A stretch of DNA of 64,000 nt, from NCBI RefSeq assembly GCF_023898315.1, contig NC_064622.1, forward strand, positions 178,766,178 through 178,830,177, written 5' to 3'. The notes beneath the pieces were generated by a model. It made no database searches and was not told the origin of the DNA. It saw nothing but the letters and a program-made list of their open reading frames with translations. The DNA comes from Schistocerca nitens (Eukaryota > Arthropoda > Insecta > Orthoptera > Acrididae). This document shows positions 11,272 through 22,295 of this stretch, one piece after another (positions within the stretch are counted from its first letter, which is position 1; each line of letters opens with the position of its first letter). The position numbers and the translations under genes are program-made.

Positions 11272-12954
11272 GTAAGACGTTGTGGTCTCCTGACCTTCAT
11301 TGCTTACATATTCCGCCCTCACAATCATATTCCGCACATCAAGACGCTTCATTCGAACCCAAACTCGATAAGATAAAGTCAGTGTTGTATGAATTCATGT
11401 AAACGATATGCAATTAACAAGTAAGTGCACCGTGGTTGAAATACTTGAGGCTGGCGTAAACACATACATTCCAGACACGACAGTCACAGAAGCTTTTAGT
11501 TCGGGAGAGAAACCACACAATGGGACGCCGGTCCCTTCAGAGGACGACGCAGCCTATGTCGGCCGGTGACCGCCTGTGTAGCAGACAGCATGGGCCCGAG
11601 TGAAAAGGGGGAACAACCCCGTGTTTGGCTTAAAAGCAAATTCCGCTACATTGTGTGGGAGCAGCCAGCGTATGCATTCTTTACACATAGCAGGCAGTTT
11701 CAGAGATTTTCACAGGGAGACAGTAAACGCCAAACGCCAATGCTACAGGTTTCTGGATTGGTCGCCTTAAACGAAACGTCATTCCCCCGTTTTAGAAGAG
11801 CAATGTTGATTGGCAGACGATATTTCTGACGCCTTGAGCTGAAGGAATAATGGAAGAGACCAAAAGATATACCCCTTCATGTCTGGCATGGAGAGGCGCC
11901 GTTCCGTTGTCAGTCTTGGATCGAGAACACGTAACGAGAGCGTGCGCGCTCGTACATGTACTCGAAAGAGCGAGGAACAAGTCTCTTCTCAGTACTTCAC
12001 TGGGAGAGCACCTCTGTTGAGAGTGAATCGAAGTGCTACTCTATATTGAGTCCTTGCTATTAAGCGTTGTTCACTGTGTTGGCCGACACACTTATTGTGC
12101 GGTGTGAATGGACAGAGTTATAGTTAAACGCCTGCGAGCGAATTTTGAGTGGCATCGCAGTGGACTGGTTATCTGACCAGTGTACCACGCCAATAGTTAG
12201 ACTAGGGGCGAATAGGAATCCTTGACTTCATCAAGGCATAGGAAGAGTTTGAATGGCGAAGGTCAATCCAGATAGAACGAGAGTTATCTTATTTGTCAGC
12301 AGCAAGCGGCGCAGACAGCAGTCATCGCAGCTTACGGTATTGTGCGCTACAGCTATTGCGAGCCCCATATTTCCTCCACAACAGTACACTTCACTGCATT
12401 TCAAACGCGACAGCCTCGACCGTACCTAGCAACATTCTAAAGGATAATTATTGAAGTTGAGTAGGCGCGCCTCTCAGCCATTCTGCCAAGTCAACAACCA
12501 TCTTAAACTTTGTATAGAAATTTCATTACCGAATCCTATCCTTGAGAGGTAACTTCACATTCTGAAAAGAACCAGGATGTAACTTGTTCAATTCATAACT
12601 AAAAGTGCCATTGTGATTTCTCAAAATTTTTGCAAAATAAATAATAACTTTCGTTAGTTTCATGTTCTTCTTACACTAACTAGCACTACTCCAGTACCGA
12701 AGTATCCCACCAGTCACGTAAGAAATTTTGTGAATTTTTGTGTATTTCCTTGCAGCGGACGACTCCAGAAGATATTTATTGCTGAAAGTTTTTCAGGCAT
12801 TTCTCTTTAGAACGTTAGGAGCGTCCGTCTGACTTCTGTAGTAGTGTGGGGGTGGAAATTGCATCTTGCAGGAGCCACAGGGTAAAGGGTACATCTCAGA
12901 TTAATACGTTGCGCAGAATAACAGAATAACAGATCAACCCCACACCTCAGACAG
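11272..12954. other. 1.7-kb insertion in the left arm, type unknown
   Basis: The right arm runs directly from the counterpart of GATGCAGTT (11263-11271) to the counterpart of CAGTTTTGATAT (about 12955), so this block is extra sequence. CAGTT at both junctions could be a short target duplication. It has no transposase or reverse transcriptase. An AATAAATAATAA stretch (about 12637) looks like a polyadenylation region. A solo LTR, or a non-autonomous element starting TGTAAGACG, is possible but unproven. Confidence 0.5.
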
Positions 12955-13175
12955 TTTTGATATAAAAAAATAGAGGGAAATACTCCATTTCCACTACCGT
13001 ATTAAATCAATTGTTAGCGATTTACAGGAGTTAAATAGATCGCTTAAAACACCCACCACTATCGTGCAGTGACAATATAAAAATATTTTTAACGTTGTTA
13101 AATCACACACAAACATTTTGCAAATCAAATAATTAAATTTTCGCCAAAAATAGATCCTAGCGCTAAATATACTGG

Positions 13176-13384
13176 AAAATGGAAATTTGTGGTAAGGTCT
13201 TATGGGACCAAACTGCTGAGGTCATCCATCCCTAAGCTTACACGCTATTTAATCTAACTTAAACTAACTTACGTTAAGGACAACACACACACCCATGCCT
13301 GAGGGAGGACTCGAACCTGCGACGGGGGCAGCTGCCCGGAACGTGACAAGACACTCCAAGACCGCGCGGCTGCCCCGCGCAGCT
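13176..13384 (-). repeat. SINE family C
   Basis: Minus-strand tRNA-derived SINE with a CGCGCGGT-rich head, a B box within GGTTCGAGTCCTCCC, and the ATGGGTGTGTGTG start of the shared body. The tail ends near CCACAAATTTCC. The near-duplicate flanks CTAAATATACTGG (13163-13175) and CTAAATACTGG (13385-13395) suggest it inserted across the left end of the neighbouring DNA element, because the duplicated target includes that element's first bases. Confidence 0.82.
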
Positions 13385-13391
13385 CTAAATA

Positions 13392-14055
13392 CTGGGTGAT
13401 CAAAAAGTCAGTATAAATCTGAAAACTGAATAAATCACCGTATAATGTAGATAGAGAGGTACAAATTGACACACATGCTTGGAATGACATTGGGTTTTAT
13501 TAGAACAGAAAAAATTTAAAAGTTCAAAAAATGTCTGACAGATTGCGCTTCATCTGATCAGAGTGGCAATACTTAGCATAAGAAAGTAAGACAAAGCAAA
13601 GATGATGTTCTTTACAGGAAATGCTCAATATGTCCACCATCATTCCTCAACAACAGCTGTAGTCGAGGAATAATGTTGTGAACAGCACTGTAAAGCATGT
13701 CTGGAGTTATGGTGAGGCATTAGTGTCGGATGTTGTCTTTCAGCATCCCTAGAGATGTCGGTCGATCACGATACACTTGCGGCTTCAGGTAACCCCAAAG
13801 CCAATAATCGCACGGACGGAGGTCTGGGGACCTGGGAGGCCAAGCACGACAAAAGTGACGGCTGAGCACACGATCATCACCAAACGATGCGAGCAAGAGA
13901 TCTTTCACGCGTCTAGCAATATGGGGTGTTTTTTTTTTTTGCTATAATAAAACCCCATGCCATTCCAAGCATGTGTGTCAATTTGTACCTCTCTATCTAC
14001 ATTATTCCGTGGTTTATTAATTTTTGAAATTTATACTGACTTTTTGATCACCTGG
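13392..14055 (-). mobile_element. deletion derivative of the 3231-4849 mariner-like element
   Basis: The ends CTGGGTGATC and GATCACCTGG are flanked by TA at 13390-13391 and 14056-14057. Both long terminal repeats are present, but most of the transposase is gone. Coding remains only from KDLLLASFGDD through SPDLRPCDYWLW and GMLKDNIR (about 13908-13720). The deletion joint, after GCAATATGGGGT, is filled with a T run (about 13928-13940). The right palindrome arm near 37461-37470 shows the unoccupied TA site. It is a first step towards a MITE. Confidence 0.88.
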
Positions 14056-14705
14056 TATATCCAAGGTCTTCGATGCACCGACATTTGACAACACAAGCAC
14101 CCTGCTCCACCACAAAGTTTCCACCAAAACTAGCTGGTGAAAAAATGTTACTGATCACACACACTCACGATCACGAAGAGTGCACCGTCTGCTGACTGTC
14201 GGGAGCTGCGAACACGCTGAAAGCCGGGACATGGCATTATCACACGGGCGCCAGTCGAAAAAAACCCTCACACACATTGGCAGCTGCACACCCACTCCCG
14301 GCATCCACTCGCTGGCCCTACTGAAGGCTCAGAGGTCAGACACTGACACCAAGCAGTCATCCAATCAATTTACGTGGGGGGAATAATAGTCCAGCGCAAA
14401 CGCCCTTCGTATTGAATCTTCTCACGCAACACACACGTCCCCTTCTGTCGCCACTCACAGAACATACTGGTCGCTTCGCTAGGCAATCATACAAGAGCGC
14501 TGCGTCAGGACTTGTCCTCGCCGCAGTGGGCAAGAGCGGACAGGCCAGAGCATTGTTTGTAACTAATCGCCCATACTGGCTAAGCTAATCCGCGACTTCT
14601 GGTCGACCAAAGTCTCTTGCCCACTTCTACCGCCGGCCGCGGCTCACTGCAGGACAAACAGGTGCAGCTTGGACACATAAACTACTGGCCATTAAAATTG
14701 CTACA

Positions 14706-14738
<33 letters not shown>

Positions 14739-14834
14739 CAGATGATAAACGGGTATTCATTGGACTAATATATAATATTAGAACTGAAATGTGATAACAT
14801 TTTCACGCAATTTGGGTGCATAGATTCTGAGAAA

Positions 14835-16233
14835 TCAGTACCCAGAACCACCACCTCTGGCCGTAATACCGGGCTTGATACGCCTGGGCATTGAGTCAAA
14901 CAGAGCTTGGATGGCGTGTACAGGTACAGCTGCCCATGCACCTTCAACAAGATACCACAGTTCATCAAGAGTCGTGACTGGCGTATTGTGACGAGCCAAT
15001 TGCTCGGCCACCATTGACCAGTCGTTTCCAGTTGGTGAGAGATCTGGAGAATGTGCTGGCCAGGGCAGCAGTCGAACATTTTCTGTATCCAGAAAGCCCC
15101 ATAGAGGACCTGCAACAAGCGGTCGTGCATTATCCTGCTGAAATGTAGGTTTTCGCAGGGATCGAATGAAGGGTAGAGCCACGGGTCGTAACACGTTTGA
15201 AATGTAGCGTCCACTGTTCAAAGTGCCGTCAATGCGAACAAGAGGTGACCGAGACGTGTACCCAGTGGCAGCCCATACCATCACGCTGGGTGATACGCCA
15301 GTAGGTCGATGACGAATACACGCTTCCATTGTGCGTTCACCGCGATGTCGCCAAACACGGATGCGACCATCATGATACTGTAAACAGAACCTGGATTCAT
15401 CCGAAAAAATGACGTTTTGCCATTCGTGCACCCAGGTTAAAGGTAAAAAAGTCTGTTATAATCAGCTAAATATCTGTTCAAAAATGGTTCAAATGGCTCT
15501 GAGCACTATGGGACTCAACTGCTGAGGTCAGTAGTCCCCTAGAACTTAAAACTAGTTAAACCTAACTAACCTAAGGACATCACAAACATCCGTGCCCGAG
15601 GCAGGATTCGAACCTGCGACCGTAGCGGTCTTGCGGTTCCAGACTGCAGCGCCTTTAACCGCACGGCCACTTCGGCCGGCTAAATATCTGTTACGTCCTG
15701 CATCACCAGACTAGCATGTTAAACTCATTTTTGGTTCATGACAGAGTGCTAAGATCTATCTCTGTAACAGGATGCTTCCTCACTTTTGAACTCTCGCAAA
15801 GTTGAGTGCACCATCGCAGGCACTCCTGTCTGTGATGCAGCGTCAAGGGTAACCGCAGCCATGGTCTCCGAGCTGATAGTCCATGCTGCTGCAAACGTCG
15901 TCGAACTGTTCGTGCAGACGGTTGTTGTCTTGCAAACGTCCCCATCTGTTGACTCAGGGATCGAGACGTGGCTGCACGATCCGTTACAGCCATGCGGATA
16001 AGATGCCTGTCATTTCGACTGCTAGTGATACGAGGCCATTGGGATCCAGCACGGCGTTCCGTATTATCCTCCTGAACCCACCGATTCCATATTCTGCTAA
16101 CAGTCATTGGATCTCGACCAACGCGCGCAGCAATGTCGCGATACGATAAACCGCAATCGCGATAGGCTACAATCCGACCTTTATCAAAGTCGGAAGCGTG
16201 ATGGTACGCATTTCACCTCCTTACACGAGGCAT
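14835..16233 (-). pseudogene. Tc1-like transposase, broken
   Basis: The start ATG (16233-16231) gives MPRVRR and then an early TGA at codon 7. Beyond that are the paired N-terminal helix-turn-helix domains (ARVGRDPMTVSRIWNRW; SARTVRRRLQQHGL), with an intervening arginine-rich stretch. The catalytic part has FSDESRF and FQQDNARP, but the third acidic residue of the expected SPIEHVWD block is replaced (SPTGNDWS, Glu to Gly); the spacing of that position is 34. About 370 bp of foreign sequence (15437-15805) splits the gene between CLRWCTQ and HEWQNVIFSDE. Three independent lesions make it clearly dead. Confidence 0.9.
15479..15678 (-). repeat. SINE family B
   Basis: A complete family B SINE with a tRNA-like head, B box GGTTCGAATCC and a body ending TTTGAACCATTTTTG. 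A 14-bp duplication, GCTAAATATCTGTT, lies at 15465-15478 and 15679-15692. The near-identical unit at 16866-17011 shows the uninterrupted target, so this SINE arrived after that unit was copied into the Tc1 element. Confidence 0.93.
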
Positions 16234-16723
16234 CACAACAACGTTTCACCAGGCAACGCCGGTCAACTGCTGTTTGTGTATGAGAAATCGGTTGGAAACT
16301 TTCCTCATGTCAGCACGTTGTAGGTGTCGCCACCGGCGATAACCTTATGTGAATTCTCTGAAAAGCCAATCATTTGCATATCTTCTTCCTGTCGGTTAAA
16401 TTTCTCGTCTGTAGCACGTCATCTTCGTGGTGCAGCATTTTTAATGGCCAGTAGTGTAGTTCTAACTGCAACTCCACCCTGACATAGACAGTCGCCATTT
16501 TAAAAAATCCATTTCACATAACGTGAAACAAGACGTTGTTGACCGTGTACGTCGAATTTCTCACTCTAAATGTAAATTTCTCCATTTTATTCGAGTTATT
16601 TCCGAAGACAGAAGGAATCGGGGTATACACACGTTTTCACATCGCTGAAGTATCGTTACTTGTTGTCAAAATCCTGTAACAGTATGGCATAGGCTATATT
16701 TCGTCTAAGTATTCTCTCATCAA

Positions 16724-17011
16724 GTAAAAAATCTTATCTAATCAGCTTGGTAGCTCTTACATCCTGAATCACAACACTAGAATATCAAACACATTTTCGA
16801 CTCATTACAGAGTGTTAAGATTTACCTCTGTCACACAATGCCTGTCTCTTTCGAACTCTCTTAAAGGTAAAAAAGTCTGTTATAATCAGCTAAATATCTG
16901 TTACGTCCTGCATCACCAGACTAGCATGTTAAACTCATATTTGGTTCATGACAGAGTGCTAAGATCTATCTCTGCAGCAGGATGCTTCCTCACTTTTGAA
17001 CTCTCGCAAAG
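16724..17011 (+). repeat. tandem pair of about 145-bp units in the left arm
   Basis: Unit 1 (about 16724-16865) and unit 2 (about 16866-17011) share the order GTAAAAAA, TAATCAGCT, TACRTCCTGMATCAC, CAGAGTGYTAAGAT and GAACTCTC. The right arm has a single unit (about 36705-36562). A third left-side copy, almost identical to unit 2, is embedded in the Tc1-like pseudogene at about 15437-15805 (minus its SINE). Confidence 0.78.
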
Positions 17012-17028
17012 TAACCAAAAGCTTCAAA

Positions 17029-17115
<87 letters not shown>
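17029..17115. repeat. (CA)n(TA)n microsatellite
   Basis: A CA run (17029-17055) passes into a long TA run (17056-17115). On the other side of the adjacent Tc1-like element the pattern resumes as TATATA and then TGTGTG (18538-18563). The original locus was therefore a symmetrical CA-TA-TG block. Confidence 0.93.
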
Positions 17116-17118
<3 letters not shown>

Positions 17119-18537
17119 TCCTGGAAATTGAAAAAAGAACACCGTGAATTCATTGTCCCAGGAAGGGGAAACTTTATTGACACATTCCTGGGGTCAGATA
17201 CATCACATGATCACACTGACAGAACCACAGGCACATAGACACAGGCAACAGAGCATGCACAATGTCGGCACTAGTACAGTGTATATCCACCTTTCGCAGC
17301 AATGCAGGCTGCTATTCTCCCATGGAGACGATCGTAGAGATGCTGGATGTAGTCCTGTGGAACGGCTTGCCATGCCATTTCCACCTGGCGCCTCAGTTGG
17401 ACCAGCATTCGTGCTGGACGTGCAGACCGCGTGAGACGACGCTTCATCCAGTCCCAAACATGCTCAATGGGGGACAGATCCGGAGATCTTGCTGGCCAGG
17501 GTAGTTGACTTACACCTTCTAGAGCACATTGGGTGGCACGGGATACATGCGGACGTGCATTGTCCTGTTGGAACAGCAAGTTCCCTTGCCGGTCTAGGAA
17601 TGGTAGAACGATGGGTTCAATGTCGATTTGGATGTACCGTGCACTATTCAGTGTCCCCTCGACGATCATCAGTGGTGTACGGCCAGTGTAGGAGATCGCT
17701 CCCCACACCATGATGCCGGGTGTTGGCCCTGTGTGCCTCGGTCGTATGCAGTCCTGATTGTGGCGCTCACCTGCACGGCGCCAAACACGCATACGACCAT
17801 CATTGGCACCAAGGCAGAAGCGACTCTCATCGCTGAAGACGACACGTCTCCATTCGTCCCTCCATTCACGCCTGTCGCGACACCACTGGAGGCGGGCTGC
17901 ACGATGTTGGGGCGTGAGCGGAAGACGGCCTAACGGTGTGCGGGACCGTAGCCCAGCTTCATGGAGACGGTTGCGAATGGTCCTCGCCGATACCCCAGGA
18001 GCAACAGTGTCCCTAATTTGCTGGGAAGTGGCGGTGCGGTCCCCTACGGCACTGCGTAGGATCCTATGGTCTTGGCGTGCATCCGTGCGTCGCTGCGGTC
18101 CGGTCCCAGGTCGACGGGCACGTGCACCTTCCGCCGACCACTGGCGACAACATCGATGTACTGTGGAGACCTCACGCCCCACGTGTTGAGCAATTCGGCG
18201 GTACGTCCACCCGGCCTCCCGCATGCCCACTATACGCCCTCGCTCAAAGTCCGTCAACTGCACATACGGTTCACGTCCACGCTGTCGCGGCATGCTACCA
18301 GTGTTAAAGACAGCGTTGGAGCTCCGTATGCCACGGCAAACTGGCTGACACTGACGGCGGCGGTGCACAAATGCTGCGCAGCTAGCGCCATTCGACGGCC
18401 AACACCGCGGTTCCTGGTGTGTCCGCTGTGCCGTGCGTGTGATCATTGCTTGTACAGCCCTCTCGCAGTGTCCAGAGCAAGTATGGTGGGTCTGACACAC
18501 CGGTGTCAATGTGTTCTTTTTTCCATTTCCAGGAGTG
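17116..18537 (-). mobile_element. Tc1-like element, full length, copy 1 (1422 bp)
   Basis: The termini (T)ACTCCTGGAAA and TTTCCAGGAGTG lie in TA repeats that supply the TA target. Its length, 1422 bp, is exactly that of the copies at 40249-41670 and 57278-58699. The first base is T instead of C. The transposase is open from ATG to stop. It inserted into the TA microsatellite. Confidence 0.94.
17271..18293 (-). CDS. Tc1-like transposase, intact (340 aa)
   Basis: The ATG at 18293-18291 starts MPRQRGREPYVQLTDFERG; the frame upstream is fortuitous. N-terminal paired helix-turn-helix modules (residues about 15-120) include YRRIAQHVGREVSTVHRC and SARTIRNRLHEAGLRS. The catalytic domain shows FSDESRFC, QQDNARPH and SPDLSPIEHVWDWM. 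All three acidic residues are present. By my count 32 residues separate the second Asp from the Glu, against 34 in classical Tc1. The protein would bind the element ends and perform cut-and-paste at TA. Of the three copies this has the least-altered catalytic blocks, so it is the best candidate for activity; expression is unknown. Confidence 0.9.
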   Translation of the reverse strand: MPRQRGREPYVQLTDFERGRIVGMREAGWTYRRIAQHVGREVSTVHRCCRQWSAEGARARRPGTGPQRRTDARQDHRILRSAVGDRTATSQQIRDTVAPGVSARTIRNRLHEAGLRSRTPLGRLPLTPQHRAARLQWCRDRREWRDEWRRVVFSDESRFCLGANDGRMRVWRRAGERHNQDCIRPRHTGPTPGIMVWGAISYTGRTPLMIVEGTLNSARYIQIDIEPIVLPFLDRQGNLLFQQDNARPHVSRATQCALEGVSQLPWPARSPDLSPIEHVWDWMKRRLTRSARPARMLVQLRRQVEMAWQAVPQDYIQHLYDRLHGRIAACIAAKGGYTLY

Positions 18538-19214
18538 TATATATATATATGTGTGTGAGTGTGTGTGGTGGTCCATTGATCGTGACTGGGCCAAGATCGT
18601 GACTGGACCAAACATCTCACGAAATAAGCGTCAAACGAGAAAAACTACAAAGAACGGAACTTGTCTAGCTTGAAGGGGGAAGCCATATGGCGCTATGGTT
18701 GGCCCGCTAGATGGCGCTGCCATAGGTCAGACGGATAGCAACTGCGTTTTTTAAAATAGGAACCCCCATTTTTTATTACATATTCGTGTAGTACGTAAAG
18801 AAATATGAATGTTTTAGTTGGACCACTTTTTTCGCTTTGTGATAGATGGCGCTGTGGTAGTCACAAACATATGGCTCACAATTTTAGACGAACAGGTTTT
18901 TAAATTAAAATACAGAACATAGGTGCGTTTGAACATTTTATTTCGGTTCTTCCAATGTGATACATGTACTTTTGTGAACTTATCACTTCTGAGAACGCAT
19001 GCTGTTACAGCGTGATTACCTGTAAATACCATATTAATGCAATAAATGCTCAAAATTATGTCCGTCAACCTCAGTGCATTTGGCAATACGTGTAACGACA
19101 TTCCTCTCAGCTGCGAGTAGTTCGCCTTCCGTAATGTTCGCACATGCACTGACAATGCGCTGACGCATGTTGTCAGGCGTTGTCGGTGGATCACGATGGC
19201 AAATAACCTTCAAC

Positions 19215-20420
19215 TTTCCTCACAGAAAGAAATCCGGGGACGCCAGGTCCGGTGAACGTGAGGGCCATGGTATGGTGCTTCGACGACCAATCCACCTGTC
19301 ATGAAATATGCTATTCAATACCGCCTCAACCACACGCGAGCTATGTACTGGACATCCATCAGGGTTGGAAGTACATCGCCATTCCGTCATGCAGTGAAAC
19401 ATCTTTTAGTGACATTGGTAGAACCTTACGTAGGAAATCAGCACACATTGCACCATTTAGACTGCCATCGACAAAATGGGGCCAATATCCTTCCTCCCAT
19501 ATTGTCGCACCATACATTAACCCACCAAGGTCGGTGATGTTCCACTTGTCGCCATCCATCGTGGGTTTTCCGTTGCCCAATAATGCATATTATGCCGGTT
19601 TACGTTACCGCTGTTGGTGAATGACGCTTCGTCGCTAAATAGAACGCGTGCAAAAAATCTGTCATCGTCCCGTAATTTCTCTTGTGCCCAGTGGCGGAAC
19701 TGTATACTACGTTCAAAGTCATCGCCATGCAATTCCTGGTGCATAGAAATATGGTACGGGTGCAATCGATGTTGATGTAGCATTCTCAACACCGAAGGTT
19801 TTGAGATTCCCTATTCTCGAACAAATTGTCTGCTACTGATGTGCGGATTAGCCGCGACAGCAGCTAAAACACCTACTTGGGCATCATCATTTGTTGCAGG
19901 TCGTGGTTGACGTTTCACACGTGGCAGAACACATCCTGTTTCCTTAAATAACGACCGAGCGAGGTGGCGCAGTGGTTAGCACACGGACTCGCATTCGGGA
20001 GGACGACGGTTCAATCCCGTCTCCAGCCATCCTGATTTAGGTTTTCCGTGATTTCCCTAAATCGTTTCAGGCAAATGCCGGGATGGTTCCTTTGAAAGGG
20101 CACTGCCGATTTCCTTCCCCATCCTTCCCTAACCCGAGCTTGCACCCCATCTGTAATGACCTCGTTGTTGACGGGACGTTAAACACTAACCACCACCACC
20201 ACCTTAAATAACGTAACTAACCGGTGAACGGTCCAGACACTTTGATCATGTTGTCCGGGATACCGAACAGCATACATAGCACACGCCCATTGGGCATTTT
20301 GATCACAATAGCCATACATCAACAAGTTATCGACCTTTTCCCAATTGGTAAACAGTCCATTTTAACACGGGTAATGTATCACGAAGCAAATACCGTCCGC
20401 ACTGGCGGAATGTTACGTGA
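19215..20420 (-). pseudogene. DD41D-type transposase, broken
   Basis: On the minus strand from about 20420 there is an N-terminal helix-turn-helix region in several frames, cut by the SINE at 19954-20201. It is followed by the linker with NPHISSRQ and the catalytic domain with FSDEASFTNSGNVNRHNMHYW (19660-19600) and ATENPRW. The second Asp block is degraded to PDGCPVHSSR and the third block reads SPDLASPDFF (about 19225). My count between the second and third Asp is 41, as expected for this group. Frames change at least twice after PRW, so it is inactive. Confidence 0.83.
19954..20201 (+). repeat. tRNA-derived SINE, family A, full-length copy
   Basis: Starts CGAGCGAGGTGGCGCAG, has B box GGTTCAATCCC and ends in CACCACCACCA. 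A perfect 12-bp duplication, CCTTAAATAACG, lies at 19942-19953 and 20202-20213. It sits inside the DD41D transposase, so it post-dates that element. It contains the roughly 35-bp segment missing from the copy at 80-303. Confidence 0.93.
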
Positions 20421-22295
20421 TACCACGTACTTATACATTTGTGACTATTACAGCGCCATCTATCACAAAGCGAAAAAAGTGGTCCAACTAAATCATTCAT
20501 ATTTCTTTACGTACTACACAAATATGTAATATTGGGGGTTCCTATTTTAAAAACCGCAGTTGATATCCGTTTGACCTATGGCAGCGGCGTCTAGCGGGCC
20601 AACCATAGCGCCATCTGGTTTCCCCCTTCAAGCTAGACGAGTTTCGTTCTTTGTAGTTTTTTCGTTTGATGCTTATTTCGTGAGATATTTGGCCTGGTCA
20701 CTTTCAATGGACCACCCTGTATATATTGGCTTAAGGCAACAGCATAGACAAGTTGTAAATATCAGGTTTATACTATCTATCACTTATTAAATTCGGTAAT
20801 ATAGCTGATTTTATTTCGATGGTCATCTCTCCCTGTGTAGATGGGAGATTGAAATTTCGTTAAAAGATATCACCGCAAGGAAAAAACGCCTGATTACCGC
20901 TCCAGCTCCCGAATCATATCTGTGGTACTCTAGTCCTCGCTCCCACTTCCCCGACCCCCCCCCCCCCCCCAATATCACGTTATTTATGTCAAATTGATAG
21001 GCTAATTAATTTAATTGATGATGAGAGTCACTTTGCATGGCGAGTAATTATTTCCCAGCTGTCGGATTATACTCCCCAAATAGCTCAAATGGGAATCCTT
21101 GGAGGGAGGAAGATATTCTTTTTGAGGAAAAGTGTTGAGATCCAACATTTGAAGTTGACCGCAACAGGATTCTACTGCCTTCAACGTACATTTTGCGTAA
21201 GGACCACGAAGATAAGATACCAGAAATTAGCGTTCATAAGGAGGCATATAGGTAGCCTTTTTCCTTCGATCTGTTTGTGAGTGTAGAAGAAAAGGGACTG
21301 ACGCAGTGGTACAGAGTATCCTCCTCCAAACATTGTACGATGGCTTGTGAAGTAAGCATAAAGATGTAAATGTAAATTTAGTCTACCTATTAAGATGTCA
21401 CTCCACCCATTTATAGCCATGCAAAACTCACATAAGAAAGCTGTTATTTATTGAGAAGACAAAAGACAGAACTTATGCTACTGACTGTCTTTCGGTAAAA
21501 ATCTTCATATTAGCTCCTAATCTTCTCATTGCAGTTATTCCTCGAGACAAGTGTGAGAGGTTGTAATATGTTTGCCAACAACACTTAGAAGCAGAGGTAC
21601 AGAGCTCACATCTCAAGTCCCCTTTCGTCATAGCATACAGCATTTGAATCCACATGATTTCGACGAGTAAGAGATGTCCCCTGCCAAATCACAGACCCCT
21701 GCTTATTCTCTCGTAACTCATCTCATTTCGACAGCTCTGTTCCATTAGTTAGAAGCTTTTCTAGTCCTCCACCCTTCACTGACTTGGTAGAGGGCTATCA
21801 CAACGAGAAAAATAGAACGCTAACATACAAGAGGAAATTCACAACCATGTACAGTTCAAGCAGAGTGCACAACGAAATTCAGAAGCATAACACCTATAAT
21901 TCACTGATATCGAGCGATGGTCTATAAATATCACACTCTACATGTCCTGGTTCGTTTATCGTATTCCTATGACTACTAAGTTAGAAATACAACAGGGTAA
22001 TGTTGTCAGAGATTTTGTTGACAGCACAGTCACGCTCTCTCTCTCTCTTTTTCTCTCTCTCCTCGTTAATTTCATAACATCCCACAGAGTAAAACTTCAA
22101 ACTATAACTTGTTAACATCACCTGGTAGAGAAGTCGATCACATATTACCATGTCTCTCTCTTCCGATATATCGAAAAAAATACCACCTGCATGTTGACAT
22201 CGAGCATAGAAGATGATCCTGTTAAATATGCACTTATTGTTCCATTGCAGCACATGGCAGTAGTGGGAAAACAGGGCTTCTGAGACAATAAGTTA

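Larger units (their letters stand above)
14680..16456 (-). mobile_element. Tc1-like transposon, inactive, with internal insertions
   Basis: The termini AACTACTGGCCATTAAAA and TTTTTAATGGCCAGTAGTG are inverted repeats flanked by TA at 14678-14679 and 16457-16458. The right palindrome arm keeps the empty site around 36974, where the sequence matching each flank joins directly. A poly-A run (about 14707-14736) lies just inside one end. The interior holds a copied 145-bp host unit with a SINE in it (about 15437-15805). Confidence 0.9.
18564..20719 (-). mobile_element. DD41D-type (VISITOR-like) transposon with about 280-bp TIRs
   Basis: The right end (ACCACCCTG, then TA at 20720) and the left end (GGTGGTCCATTGAT from about 18564) begin inverted repeats that can be followed for about 280 bp (18564 to about 18866 against 20719 to about 20440), including ATGGCGCT, TAGCGGGCC and TTCGCTTTGTGATAGATGGCGC. 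The left end has a short internal duplication of GATCGTGACTGG. A broken transposase and a SINE lie inside. The right palindrome arm lacks it (site about 36535-36560). Confidence 0.87.

Noticed and set aside
17203-18673. Many long reading frames on the other strand and frames of the Tc1-like copies
   Set aside because: They recur identically at all three copies as shadows of the GC-rich transposase gene and contain no domain of their own.
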